From Bradyrhizobium sp. 132 (lineage in GTDB: Bacteria; Pseudomonadota; Alphaproteobacteria; Rhizobiales; Xanthobacteraceae), in NCBI RefSeq assembly GCF_023074185.1, contig NZ_JADPKY010000132.1:248001-312000 (forward strand): a stretch of DNA of 64,000 nucleotides, in the 5' to 3' direction. The notes under the pieces are model-generated. The model was not told the DNA's origin. It saw nothing but the letters and a program-made list of their open reading frames with translations, and did not search any database. The position numbers and the translations under genes were made by a program. Each line of letters starts with the position of its first letter. Within the stretch, counting starts at the first letter, position 1. This document shows positions 7,169-14,919 of the stretch, one piece after another.

Positions 7169-9052
7169 GTGACAGTTTTGAGTATCATCCGCGATTGTCT
7201 CGATGCGCTGCTGCATCCCTCCGCGCGTTACGACGCGCTGACGCGAGCACGCCATCGTGCCTTCATGGCGCCGCGTCTGCTCGGCAGCCTGGCCGCCTTT
7301 GCCGCATTCCCGGTCTATCTCGCCATGCGCGGCGCGCCGAGCGCGATCGAGGTCGCCGCCTTCGCCTGGCTGATCGCGCCGATCCTGTTGTCCTGGTTCC
7401 TGTCGCGCACCGGGCGCTATGAAGGCGCGCATGTGCTGTCGTCGCTGGCGCTCGCTGGCCTGATCATGGCGGTTGCGGTTACGACCGGCGGCATCGAATC
7501 ATTCGCCGCGATCTGGCTGGTCGTGGTTCCCCTCGAAGCTGCGTTGTCGGCCTCGCGCCGTGTCGCGGCCTTTGCCTCGCTGCTTGCACTGTCCTGCGCC
7601 GGCATCCTCATCCTTGTCAGCCAGCTCGGCTGGCTGCCGATTGGCGACACCAGCGCCGCGGAGCGCGGCGTGCTGATGGCGTTCGGCGTCGCCTCGGCGA
7701 CCCTCTATGCCGCAGGCCTCGCCTTCGGGGCGGAATCGCTCGCGCGCACCAGCTTTGCGCTGCTGTTGCGTGAGGAAGAGCGTTACCGCCTGCTGGCGCG
7801 GAACATGAGCGACGTCATCTCGCGGCATCGGCGCAACGGCGCGGTGCAGTTCATCTCGCCGGCGGTGGAAGCCATGCTCGGTGTGCCCGTCGCTCAACTG
7901 CTCGGCCACGGCCTGTTCGACCGGGTCCATGTCGCCGATCGTCCGGCGTATCTGACGGCGCTGTCCGATGCCGCGCGCGGCGACGTACGCAGTGTCGAGT
8001 TCCGGTTGCGCCGGGAGCCTGTCGGCTCGGAGCGTGGCCAAATTGATTTCATCTGGGTCGAGTTGCGCTGTCGCCCGCTCGATCAGGATGCGGGCCGTGA
8101 TGCCACGCGCGAGGCCGATGTCGTCGCCGTGATGCGCGATGTCACCGACCGCAAGCTTTCCGAGCAGGCACTCGATCGGGCGCGCAGCGCCGCCGAGGAG
8201 GCCGACGCCGCCAAGACGCGCTTCCTCGCCACCATGAGCCACGAACTGCGCACGCCGCTCAACGCAATCATCGGCTTCTCCGAAATGATCGCGCAGGAGC
8301 AGACCTTGATGCTGGGCGCGGCCCAGCGCAGGGAATACGCCCAGCTCATCAACGATTCCGGCCAGCATCTGCTCTCGGTCGTCAACGGCATCCTGGACAT
8401 GTCCAAGATGGAATCGGGCAATTTCGAGATTGCCTCCGAGCCGTTCGCGCCGCGTGCATCGCTGATGCATTGCTGCAATCTGCTGGCGCTGAAGGCGCGG
8501 GAGAACGGCGTCGATCTCGTCACCGATGCGCCGCAGGACCTGCCTTTCATGACCGGCGATCCGCGCGCCTTCAAGCAGATCGTGCTCAACCTCGTCGCCA
8601 ACGCCATCAAATTCACCGAGCGCGGCGGTCAGGTCACCGTAACAGCCGCGGTGTCGGGCTCGCAGCTTGCGCTAGGCATCAGCGACACCGGAATCGGCAT
8701 CGCGCCTGACGATCTCAAGCGCGTCGGCGCGCCGTTCTTCCAGGCCGGCAAGACTTATCAGCGCCGTCACGAAGGAACCGGCCTCGGACTTTCGATCGTG
8801 AAGAGCCTCGTGGCGTTGCATCTCGGCGAATTGACGGTACAAAGCAGGCTTGGCGAGGGCACCGCCGTCACCGTCAAGCTGCCGCTCGTCTACACGCCGC
8901 CCCAGGCCAAGACTTCTGATCAAAAGACGTCTTCCGATCAAAAGACGTCTGAGGCGAGCGAGAGCAAGATCGCGACGCTGACGCCGGTGCCGCGTCAGGA
9001 ATCTCACGACCAAATTCAGGACCAACCCGCTCTGGTGAAGAAAAGTGCCTAA
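7169..9052 (+). CDS. PAS sensor histidine kinase, DivJ-like
   Basis: 627 residues: several membrane helices (about 30-190), a PAS domain (about 205-330), a HisKA dimerisation domain with the phospho-acceptor H358 in MSHELRTPL, and a HATPase domain with LNLVANAIKFTE, ISDTGIGI and GTGLGLSIV. The layout and the PleC/DivJ-type HisKA sequence suggest DivJ, the kinase that phosphorylates DivK in the alphaproteobacterial CtrA network; other PAS kinases of this subfamily are possible. GTG start. The C-terminal tail contains a duplicated SDQKTS stretch. The last 8 bp overlap the next gene, so the two are probably translated together. Confidence 0.82.
   Translation: MTVLSIIRDCLDALLHPSARYDALTRARHRAFMAPRLLGSLAAFAAFPVYLAMRGAPSAIEVAAFAWLIAPILLSWFLSRTGRYEGAHVLSSLALAGLIMAVAVTTGGIESFAAIWLVVVPLEAALSASRRVAAFASLLALSCAGILILVSQLGWLPIGDTSAAERGVLMAFGVASATLYAAGLAFGAESLARTSFALLLREEERYRLLARNMSDVISRHRRNGAVQFISPAVEAMLGVPVAQLLGHGLFDRVHVADRPAYLTALSDAARGDVRSVEFRLRREPVGSERGQIDFIWVELRCRPLDQDAGRDATREADVVAVMRDVTDRKLSEQALDRARSAAEEADAAKTRFLATMSHELRTPLNAIIGFSEMIAQEQTLMLGAAQRREYAQLINDSGQHLLSVVNGILDMSKMESGNFEIASEPFAPRASLMHCCNLLALKARENGVDLVTDAPQDLPFMTGDPRAFKQIVLNLVANAIKFTERGGQVTVTAAVSGSQLALGISDTGIGIAPDDLKRVGAPFFQAGKTYQRRHEGTGLGLSIVKSLVALHLGELTVQSRLGEGTAVTVKLPLVYTPPQAKTSDQKTSSDQKTSEASESKIATLTPVPRQESHDQIQDQPALVKKSA
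8924..8952 (+). repeat. Short in-gene tandem duplication (SDQKTS)
   Basis: The segments GATCAAAAGACGTCT at about 8928 and 8937-8951 are near-identical tandem copies that encode a repeated SDQKTS in the disordered tail of the kinase, outside its ATPase domain. It is a recent slippage-type duplication with no expected effect on catalysis. Confidence 0.6.
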
Positions 9053-9746
9053 GAAGTCTGCCAAGGACGAAGCCGCTCCGCGCCGCCGTGGCGCCAAGGC
9101 CGCGGTGATCGACGTCGAGACCGAACGCAATCTCGTGGTGCGCGTGCTGCTGCACAGCCCGAAGGATACGCTGGCCGGTCTCGTCGCCGTTGCCGCCATC
9201 AGCGCGATCGTTGCCAATGCTCTGTTCCTCCAGACCGGCCGGCATCCGGCGCCGATGTTCGGCACCGTGATCAATCTTCCTGCGTCGTCATCCCTGCCGT
9301 TGTCGAACCCGTTGCCGCGTCCGCGTCCCGTCGGCGCCGATACCTCGCCGCTCGAGCCAAGAGCGACGGAGTTTCGTGCCGAGCCCAGACCTGCGGAGAA
9401 GGCGCCGGAGAAGCCGGTTGAGGCGACCGCATCGACGCCGCGCTCGGGCGATCCCATGACCAATCTGGTCAAGCAAACGGCGTCGGTGCCGCCATCCGTC
9501 GCCATCGCGCGTCCGCCGGCGCCGATTCCGGTGCAGCAGAGCCCGGCTGGGCGGCGTATCGCCGGTGTGCAGCGCGCGCTGTCCGAATACGGCTACGGGA
9601 ATTTGAAGGTCACGGGCGCGATGAGCGGCGAGACCCAGTCCGCGATCCAGAAATTCGAGCGCGAGCACAAGATGCAGGTCACCGGTCAGGTGTCCGACCG
9701 CCTGCTGCGCGAGCTCGGCGCCGCGATCGGCCACCCCGTCGAATAA
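9045..9746 (+). CDS. Membrane-anchored peptidoglycan-binding domain protein
   Basis: 233 residues. A basic N-terminus (KK, RRR) precedes one membrane helix (about 44-60), then a Pro-rich linker of about 100 residues, then a C-terminal peptidoglycan-binding domain 1 (about 165-230) with AGVQRALSEYGYG, GETQSAIQKFEREH and GQVSDRLLREL. It should sit in the inner membrane with its wall-binding domain in the periplasm. GTG start, overlapping the kinase stop by 8 bp. The pairing suggests a role in wall or cell-division work linked to the kinase, which is inference from position. Confidence 0.8.
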   Translation: MPKKSAKDEAAPRRRGAKAAVIDVETERNLVVRVLLHSPKDTLAGLVAVAAISAIVANALFLQTGRHPAPMFGTVINLPASSSLPLSNPLPRPRPVGADTSPLEPRATEFRAEPRPAEKAPEKPVEATASTPRSGDPMTNLVKQTASVPPSVAIARPPAPIPVQQSPAGRRIAGVQRALSEYGYGNLKVTGAMSGETQSAIQKFEREHKMQVTGQVSDRLLRELGAAIGHPVE

Positions 9747-9815
9747 GCATCAGGCTTCGCAGGGTCCGAAGCCCGAAGGCTGGTGCTCATTGCAGCCCTG
9801 GCCTATCGTGCGCCC

Positions 9816-10160
9816 ATGCGATTAAAATCAAACATCTGGGTCTCAGCCTATCTGCGCCGGTGCCAGACCGAGGGCGTGTTCGGCGCGGTGCGCCGTCGCG
9901 GGGCCGAGGAGGCGGGCGCGGTGTTCGTGAAGGTGTCGCTGCTCGACGGCAATGCGATGCTCTACGCACCGGCGCCGCAGACCGTCTATGACGATGGCCG
10001 GCCGGCCGATCGCTTCTTCGTGCCGGTTGCGCCGCAGCCCTTGCCTGAGCACACCATCGAGGAACGGCTGACCAAGGAAATCCGCTTCGATCAGGACGTC
10101 TGGATCGTCGAGACCGAAGACCGCGCCGGGCGGCATTTCCTCGAGCTGGCGAAGGCCTAA
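9816..10160 (+). CDS. DUF1491 family protein
   Basis: 114 residues from the ATG at 9816 (an upstream in-frame start at 9783 would add 11 residues but lacks family-like sequence). The protein begins with MRLKSNIWVSAYLRRC and contains VFVKVSLLDGNAMLYAP and a C-terminal FDQDVWIVETEDRAG, all features of DUF1491, a small alphaproteobacterial family of unknown function. It is soluble, with no signal peptide. It overlaps the end of the DUF2336 gene by 4 bp tail to tail. Confidence 0.82.
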   Translation: MRLKSNIWVSAYLRRCQTEGVFGAVRRRGAEEAGAVFVKVSLLDGNAMLYAPAPQTVYDDGRPADRFFVPVAPQPLPEHTIEERLTKEIRFDQDVWIVETEDRAGRHFLELAKA

Positions 10161-11131
10161 CGATCCGACCCGTCGGTGCCCGTCCGCACCGCAGGCGCGG
10201 AGCCGGGCTGCACGCCCGGGCGCGTCTGGCTTGCGCCCGCACGCGCGCGCTGACGATCGCTGTCATGCAGCGACGGCTGGTACTTCGCGCGGGTGACGGC
10301 GAGTGTCGAGCCGCGCCAGGCGGCCAGCAACACCAGCGCCGAGCGATCGCTGAGGCGATCGTAGAGCCGCGACAGCCGGTACACGTCGGTCACGGAGTTG
10401 CCGATCTCCGGCTTGAAGAACAGCAAGATGCGCTGGAAGACCGGGCTCGGCATGTCGAGCGCGCGCGCCGCGACAGCGAGCGCTTCGCCGCTTGCATCGT
10501 CGACGATCTGGGCTGCGACGCGCGAGGGCAGGATCAGGCTGTCGCCGAGCTCGGAGGTGAAATTCTCGACATCGCCCGCGATCGCCGCCATCTCCAGGAT
10601 CTGGATCGCGCGCTTGGCACGCACGGTCGGAATCCGCGGCGCGGCCTTCAGCGGGGTCTGCGCCAGATTGTGCAGGATCAGCGCGCGCTCGGAGGTGCCG
10701 GCGCGGAAGAACATGTCGTGGATCTCGGCCGCGTCCTTTGGCTGCATCGCCATGTTCGAGGCCATGCGCTGCTCGGCCTCGGTTGGCGTGCGAACCGGGG
10801 AGGGGGCAGGCGGGGGTGCCGGAATTTCGCGCGCAAGCGGAACCCTGCGGCCCTCCTGCGCGGCCGACAGTCCGAGCTTCTGCATGATCGGGGCGGGCGT
10901 CGAGGGATAGATCGCAAGCCGCGCCTTGACGGCCGCGCGCGTCGCGTCGTCGACCTGGTCGATCAACCGCATGGCAAGCTCGACGAACTGGCGCTGCTCG
11001 TCGTCGCTGTGGGTGCTCGACTGAACATAGAGGTCGGTCAGCACGCGCAGCAGCGTCGGACGAACATCGACGCCTTCGCGACGGGAGAGGGACATCAGCC
11101 CGTCGAATCCTGGAAACAGCGACTTGGTCAT
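10157..11131 (-). CDS. DUF2336 domain protein
   Basis: 324 residues, mostly helical, beginning MTKSLFPGFDGLMSLSRREG, with repeated HEAT-like helices in the middle (for example around residues 130-260) and a low-complexity C-terminus. DUF2336 proteins are alphaproteobacterial and of uncertain function; some are linked to cell-cycle or two-component control. A perfect CtrA-type site (11186-11200) lies 55-69 bp upstream of the ATG, consistent with cell-cycle regulation. The last 4 bp overlap the convergent DUF1491 gene. Confidence 0.82.
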   Translation of the reverse strand: MTKSLFPGFDGLMSLSRREGVDVRPTLLRVLTDLYVQSSTHSDDEQRQFVELAMRLIDQVDDATRAAVKARLAIYPSTPAPIMQKLGLSAAQEGRRVPLAREIPAPPPAPSPVRTPTEAEQRMASNMAMQPKDAAEIHDMFFRAGTSERALILHNLAQTPLKAAPRIPTVRAKRAIQILEMAAIAGDVENFTSELGDSLILPSRVAAQIVDDASGEALAVAARALDMPSPVFQRILLFFKPEIGNSVTDVYRLSRLYDRLSDRSALVLLAAWRGSTLAVTRAKYQPSLHDSDRQRARAGASQTRPGVQPGSAPAVRTGTDGSDR

Positions 11132-11185
11132 GGAGAGATACGCGACCTGGAAAAGATACTGGCAGCCAGCCTATCGCGGGCTCCT

Positions 11186-11200
11186 TTAAAGGCTCGTTAA
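11186..11200. promoter_or_regulatory. Perfect CtrA-type binding site
   Basis: TTAA-AGGCTCG-TTAA matches the CtrA consensus TTAA-N7-TTAA exactly. It lies upstream of the DUF2336 gene; a further half-site TTAACCAT (11310-11317) lies on the other side, about 70 bp before the 62-residue gene at 11387. Confidence 0.55.
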
Positions 11201-11386
11201 GGAAAACGAGGCGTGAAGCCCAACGCGCGTTTTGAAGCGTTCCCGTGCCGCAAGGGGACGGAAGGTCCGGCCCGTGCGGTTACGGTCCGGCCGGCACGTT
11301 TACACCCCGTTAACCATGAACTGATCTTAATGAATGCATGTTGCATGAGCGCGCCGGGTCGCGCGGCAATTGATAGAGAGCTGATC

Positions 11387-11575
11387 ATGGGGACCATTAT
11401 CGAATTTCCGGCCGGTCGCCGGGCGGGCGCGTCGGGTGACGTGGTTCCGCGCGCGGATATGGGAACGATTCTGATTCTCCCCGTGATCCGCATCGAGCGC
11501 GAGAGCGACGAGCGCAGCGGCGATCACGGGCCGGAGCAGGGCACAGCGCCGGGGCGCCGTCGTCGTCGCCGCTAA
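11387..11575 (+). CDS. Small conserved hypothetical protein (62 aa)
   Basis: Begins MGTIIEFPAGRRAG and ends in a basic GRRRRRR tail. The MGTIIEFPAGRR opening is one I associate with small hypothetical proteins of Bradyrhizobium and Rhodopseudomonas, which supports it being real. GAGAG lies before the ATG. It has no signal peptide or helix long enough to span the membrane; the basic tail suggests nucleic-acid or membrane-surface contact, which is speculative. A CtrA half-site lies upstream. The lipoprotein gene follows after 16 bp. Confidence 0.6.
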   Translation: MGTIIEFPAGRRAGASGDVVPRADMGTILILPVIRIERESDERSGDHGPEQGTAPGRRRRRR

Positions 11576-11591
11576 CATCCGGCCTTTTGCA

Positions 11592-12353
11592 ATGCCGGAA
11601 AACCTCCGCCAGATCCGGCCCGTCGTAACGGCCATCCTGCTCGTATCGCTGGGCGCTACGCTCGCCGCCTGTAGTGGCGGTGATTTCGGCCGGACCCGCG
11701 CCGACATGCGCAGCGACGACATGCATCGCTGGCTGGGCGCTGAAGTCACCTCCAGCGTCGGCCTGAAGCCGTCGCAATTCCAGCTCACCGACGAAGAGCG
11801 CCAGCTTCGCGACCTCGCCTATCCCCTGATCGAGCCGCCACTGTCGCGGCCCGCCTGGAAGAGCGTGTTCGGCGACTACAAAGCGCTGCCCTCGCCCTGG
11901 CGGCAAAAGATCGTGTTCGACCGCACCATGTACGGACGCACGCTGATCGACGAGCCGCACCGTTCGCATTCCTCGCGCTATGCGCAGCTGATCGAGGACG
12001 TGCGCAACGACATCACCCGCTTCGAGCCGTTCTTCGGCTCTGCGATCCGCGTCATCGACCTCGACAAGAAGCGCAACGCCAGCATGGCGCGCGTCTCCAG
12101 CCTCTCGCCGAAGGAGAAGGAGGACGCGGTCGAGCGCATGCAGGAGAATTCGCTGATCATCCAGTGGGTGCAGCAATGCCTCGAGCAGCGCGTCTCGTCC
12201 TATCGCTGGGGTCTGGAGCGGCTGGTGATCCAGGCGCCCGACGGCATGGCCGCCGATGCCGACCGCCTGATTGGCGAACTCGCCGCCCAGACCGTCAACC
12301 CGCCGGTCGCGGCCCAGCCGCCGTACGGCCGCGCGGTCGTCTCGAAGGGCTAG
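11592..12353 (+). CDS. Hypothetical lipoprotein
   Basis: 253 residues. The N-terminus has a lipoprotein signal (about 1-27) with lipobox LAAC, so the mature protein should be lipid-anchored at Cys27 or so. The rest is soluble and largely helical, with no motif I recognise. Conserved-looking stretches include LRDLAYPLIEPPLSRP and RTMYGRTLIDEPHRSH. It is 16 bp downstream of the 62-residue gene and probably shares its transcript. It converges on the ars unit with a 14-bp gap. Confidence 0.72.
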   Translation: MPENLRQIRPVVTAILLVSLGATLAACSGGDFGRTRADMRSDDMHRWLGAEVTSSVGLKPSQFQLTDEERQLRDLAYPLIEPPLSRPAWKSVFGDYKALPSPWRQKIVFDRTMYGRTLIDEPHRSHSSRYAQLIEDVRNDITRFEPFFGSAIRVIDLDKKRNASMARVSSLSPKEKEDAVERMQENSLIIQWVQQCLEQRVSSYRWGLERLVIQAPDGMAADADRLIGELAAQTVNPPVAAQPPYGRAVVSKG

Positions 12354-12367
12354 AATTTCTCGCGAAC

Positions 12368-12769
12368 CTACTTGGCCTCGACCACCTCGCCATCCTCCTT
12401 CACGAACCGGCCGACGGGATTGTCCAGGAGATCGATGACGGCTTCCGAAGGCCGGCACAACCGTGTGCCCCTGGGCGTCACCACGATCGGACGGTTGATC
12501 AGGATGGGGTGCGCGAGCATCTGGTCGATCAGCTCGTCGTCCGTCCATTTCGGGTCGTCGAGGCCGAGATCGCGATAGGGCGTGCCTTTCTCCCGCAGCA
12601 GCGCGCGAGCGGAGATGCCCAGGGCCTTGATCAGCTCGACCAGCTTTTTGCGGGATGGCGGCGTCTTCAGATATTCGATGACGACGGGCTCGGCGCCGCT
12701 CTGCCGGATCATCGCCAGGGTGTTGCGCGAGGTGCCGCAGGCGGGGTTGTGATAGATCCTGACGCTCAC
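12368..12769 (-). CDS. arsC: Arsenate reductase, glutaredoxin-dependent (ArsC)
   Basis: 133 residues from a GTG at 12769, chosen because GGAGG lies at the right distance and the protein then starts VSVRIYHNPACGTSR as in the family. The enzyme reduces arsenate to arsenite using glutaredoxin and glutathione. The catalytic cysteine is Cys11 in NPACGTS; the substrate-binding arginines lie in NRPIVVTPRGTRLCRP. It is the last gene of the leftward ars unit, 61 bp after acr3, which exports the arsenite it makes. Confidence 0.92.
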   Translation of the reverse strand: MSVRIYHNPACGTSRNTLAMIRQSGAEPVVIEYLKTPPSRKKLVELIKALGISARALLREKGTPYRDLGLDDPKWTDDELIDQMLAHPILINRPIVVTPRGTRLCRPSEAVIDLLDNPVGRFVKEDGEVVEAK

Positions 12770-12830
12770 GATCGGGCCTCCACGACAGTTGCGGGCTCGC
12801 GCACATCGGCACAGCGAATAGACAGTGTCG

Positions 12831-13886
12831 TCATTGCCGGACCTCAACCGCAGTGGCCGCCTTGCCAGCGCCTGCCTCGTACCAGCCTCTGGTCGCCTTC
12901 ACGATGCGGACGACGGATAGCATCACCGGTACTTCGACAAGAACGCCGACCACAGTTGCAAGCGCTGCGCCGGAGTCCAGACCGAACAAGCTGATCGCGG
13001 CAGCGACTGCCAACTCGAAGAAGTTGCTCGCGCCGATCAGCGCTGCTGGAGCGGCGACGCACCAGGCCACGCCAAACCGCTGGCTGAGCCAATACGCCAG
13101 GCCCGCATTGAAATAAACCTGGACGAGGATCGGCACCGCGAGGATCGCGATCACGCCCGGCTGCCTGACGATCTGCTCTCCCTGAAAGCCGAATAGGAGA
13201 ACTAACGTCGCCAGAAGCGCAACGAGCGAAAGAGGTTGCAGCGTCCGCAGGCTGCGGGCGAATGCAGCTCCCCCCTTTTGCAGCAACACCCTTCGCCACA
13301 CTTGCGCGACGATCACGGGGACCACGATGTATAGCAAGACCGACAGGAGCAACGTACCCCAAGGGACGCTGATGGAGGCCACCCCGAGCAGCAGTCCCAC
13401 GAGCGGTGCGAACAGGAAAACCATGATCACGTCGTTGAGCGCGACTTGGCTCAAAGTGTAGTGAGGCTCCCCTTCGCACAGGTTGGACCATACGAACACC
13501 ATGGCGGTGCAAGGCGCGGCGGCCAGCAGGATCAGGCCCGCGATGTAGGACGAGATCTGGCCCGCCGGCAGCATCGGTGCGAACACATGGCCGATGAACA
13601 ACGAGCCCAGCAGTGCCATCGAGAATGGCTTTACGGCCCAGTTGATGAAAAGGGTAACGCCCACGCCGCGCCAATGCTCACGGACTTGGCCCAATGAGCC
13701 GAAATCAATCTTCAGCAACATCGGCACGATCATGAGCCAGATGAGCGCCGCAACCGGCAGGTTGACCTTGGCAACCTCAGCGGTCGCGACCGCAGCAAAG
13801 AAGCCTGGCAAGACATGTCCCAGCGCTACGCCCGCCACGATGCAAAGCGCAACCCAGAGAGTAAGGTATCGTTCGAAGAGTCCCAT
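12831..13886 (-). CDS. arsB: Arsenite efflux transporter, ACR3 family
   Basis: 351 residues with ten predicted membrane helices, typical of ACR3. This inner-membrane carrier exports arsenite. The conserved cysteine in AAPCTAMVFVWS (helix 4) and glutamate in NFFELAVAAAIS (helix 9), both needed in characterised ACR3 proteins, are present. The ATG at 13886 lies 3 bp after the stop of the truncated arsC fragment, so it is likely translated from the same message. Often annotated arsB or acr3. Confidence 0.93.
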   Translation of the reverse strand: MGLFERYLTLWVALCIVAGVALGHVLPGFFAAVATAEVAKVNLPVAALIWLMIVPMLLKIDFGSLGQVREHWRGVGVTLFINWAVKPFSMALLGSLFIGHVFAPMLPAGQISSYIAGLILLAAAPCTAMVFVWSNLCEGEPHYTLSQVALNDVIMVFLFAPLVGLLLGVASISVPWGTLLLSVLLYIVVPVIVAQVWRRVLLQKGGAAFARSLRTLQPLSLVALLATLVLLFGFQGEQIVRQPGVIAILAVPILVQVYFNAGLAYWLSQRFGVAWCVAAPAALIGASNFFELAVAAAISLFGLDSGAALATVVGVLVEVPVMLSVVRIVKATRGWYEAGAGKAATAVEVRQ

Positions 13887-13889
13887 GGG

Positions 13890-14048
13890 CTACGCCACAT
13901 CGCGCAGCGCCAGCGGATGCACCGCGGCTTTCGGCCTGCTGCCGGCGGAGAACGCCCGAAACCGGCCGGCACCGTCCTTGCGGAGGATCGACTCGGCGAA
14001 GCTCGAGCGCGCCGAATTGCCGGTGCACAGGAACAGCACATTGAACAT
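13890..14048 (-). pseudogene. Truncated thioredoxin-type arsenate reductase (LMW phosphatase fold)
   Basis: Only 52 residues: MFNVLFLCTGNSARSS, with the P-loop CTGNSARS and catalytic Cys, continues to AGSRPKAAVHPLAL and then ends RDVA and a stop, where the family goes on for another 80-120 residues carrying the redox cysteines and the catalytic Asp. It starts 5 bp after the arsR stop and ends 3 bp before acr3, so a deletion seems to have removed the rest while keeping the operon intact. It cannot be an active reductase; the intact glutaredoxin-type arsC downstream would supply the function. Confidence 0.8.
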
Positions 14049-14052
14049 CTGG

Positions 14053-14415
14053 TCAGGCACGGCTTCGCTCCTTTCGTTTTGGCGAGCAGCAGGCTTGAAG
14101 GCTATCGACGACCGGCTCGCAAACTTCCGGCCGCCCGCCGCAGCAATCCCGCAGCAGGAAGACCGCAACGTCCCGGAATTCGGCGAGGTTGGCGCGGTAC
14201 ACGATCGAGCGGCTGTGTCGCTCGGAGGTGACAAGGCGCGCGCGTGTCAGGATCGACAGATGGGCCGACAGCGTGTTCGGCGGGACTTCCAGCAGGCGGG
14301 CGAGATCGCCGGCCGGAAGGCCGTCGGGCTCGTGCCTGACGAGCGTCCGGAAGGCCTCCAGACGGGTCGACTGCGAGAGGGCTGCGAGCGCAAGAACGGC
14401 TTCTTCGGTTTCCAT
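14053..14415 (-). CDS. arsR: ArsR family arsenic-responsive repressor (ArsR1)
   Basis: 120 residues from METEEAVLALAAL (ATG 14415). A winged-helix domain covers about 5-85, with recognition-helix sequence PPNTLSAHLSILTRARLV. The C-terminus has clustered cysteines, DCCGGRPEVC and QACCS, which could bind As(III) or Sb(III) and release the repressor from DNA. It heads the leftward ars unit. A near-palindrome, ATATCCA-N6-TGGAAATAT, abuts the start codon (14416-14437) and is a good autoregulatory operator. No clear ribosome-binding site is visible, so translation may be weak or leaderless. Confidence 0.88.
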   Translation of the reverse strand: METEEAVLALAALSQSTRLEAFRTLVRHEPDGLPAGDLARLLEVPPNTLSAHLSILTRARLVTSERHSRSIVYRANLAEFRDVAVFLLRDCCGGRPEVCEPVVDSLQACCSPKRKERSRA

Positions 14416-14437
14416 ATATCCAGATTTATGGAAATAT
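14416..14437. promoter_or_regulatory. Putative ArsR1 operator
   Basis: ATATCCA-GATTTA-TGGAAATAT forms an imperfect inverted repeat directly upstream of the arsR1 ATG. Its place and AT-rich form fit an ArsR-type autoregulatory site. Confidence 0.5.
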
Positions 14438-14490
14438 TGGAGGAAGTCAATCCGTAAATCCGTGCCGCTCCACACAGATTGATCGAAGTT

Positions 14491-14514
14491 ATATTTCGAA
14501 CATTCTAGAAATAT
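14491..14514. promoter_or_regulatory. Putative ArsR2 operator, copy 1
   Basis: ATATTTC at 14491-14497 and GAAATAT at 14508-14514 are perfect inverted arms. The core TTCGAACATTCTAGAA (14495-14510) recurs with 13 of 16 identities at 14888-14903, before the monooxygenase gene. It lies 27-50 bp upstream of the arsR2 start and could overlap its promoter. Confidence 0.55.
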
Positions 14515-14540
14515 CGTTGACAGCAACTGGCGATCGGCGC

Positions 14541-14870
14541 ATGTTGGCGCTCATGAAGATTGACGACGCAGCAGCACGCCTGGAAGCCTTGGGCAACCGG
14601 ACACGGCTTCAGATTTACCGGGCCCTGGTCCGGGCTGGACGATCGGGCATGCCCGTTGGTCGCTTGCAGGACAAGCTGAAGATCCCCGCATCGACGCTGT
14701 CCCATCACATCAAGTCTCTGGTCGCAGTCGGGCTCATCAGTCAGGTTCGGGAATCCACGACCCTGGTCTGTCATGCAAACTACGACGGCATGCGTGGCTT
14801 GGTGGACTTCCTGGTGTCCGAATGCTGTGCCGACGAAACCGAATGCAAGAATGCCAAAACGGCGGCGTGA
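14541..14870 (+). CDS. ArsR family regulator (ArsR2)
   Basis: 109 residues from ATG 14541 (ATG 14553, giving MKIDDAAARLEALG, is equally possible). It is a compact winged-helix repressor with the DNA-contact helix PASTLSHHIKSLVAVGLIS and a C-terminal ECCADETEC cysteine cluster that could sense a thiophilic metalloid. It is divergent from arsR1 and heads the rightward unit with the flavoprotein and MFS genes. It differs from arsR1 in sequence and in cysteine pattern, so the two probably respond to different ligands or sites. Confidence 0.87.
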   Translation: MLALMKIDDAAARLEALGNRTRLQIYRALVRAGRSGMPVGRLQDKLKIPASTLSHHIKSLVAVGLISQVRESTTLVCHANYDGMRGLVDFLVSECCADETECKNAKTAA

Positions 14871-14887
14871 TTTTTTGGTCTCAGTTA

Positions 14888-14903
14888 TTCGATGCTTCTA
14901 GAA
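14888..14903. promoter_or_regulatory. Putative ArsR2 operator, copy 2
   Basis: TTCGATGCTTCTAGAA matches 13 of 16 bases of TTCGAACATTCTAGAA at 14495-14510. It lies in the 49-bp gap between arsR2 and the monooxygenase gene, 17 bp before the ATG, so it may give the downstream pair its own control. Confidence 0.5.
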
Positions 14904-14919
14904 TGATGGGAGAAGTGAA

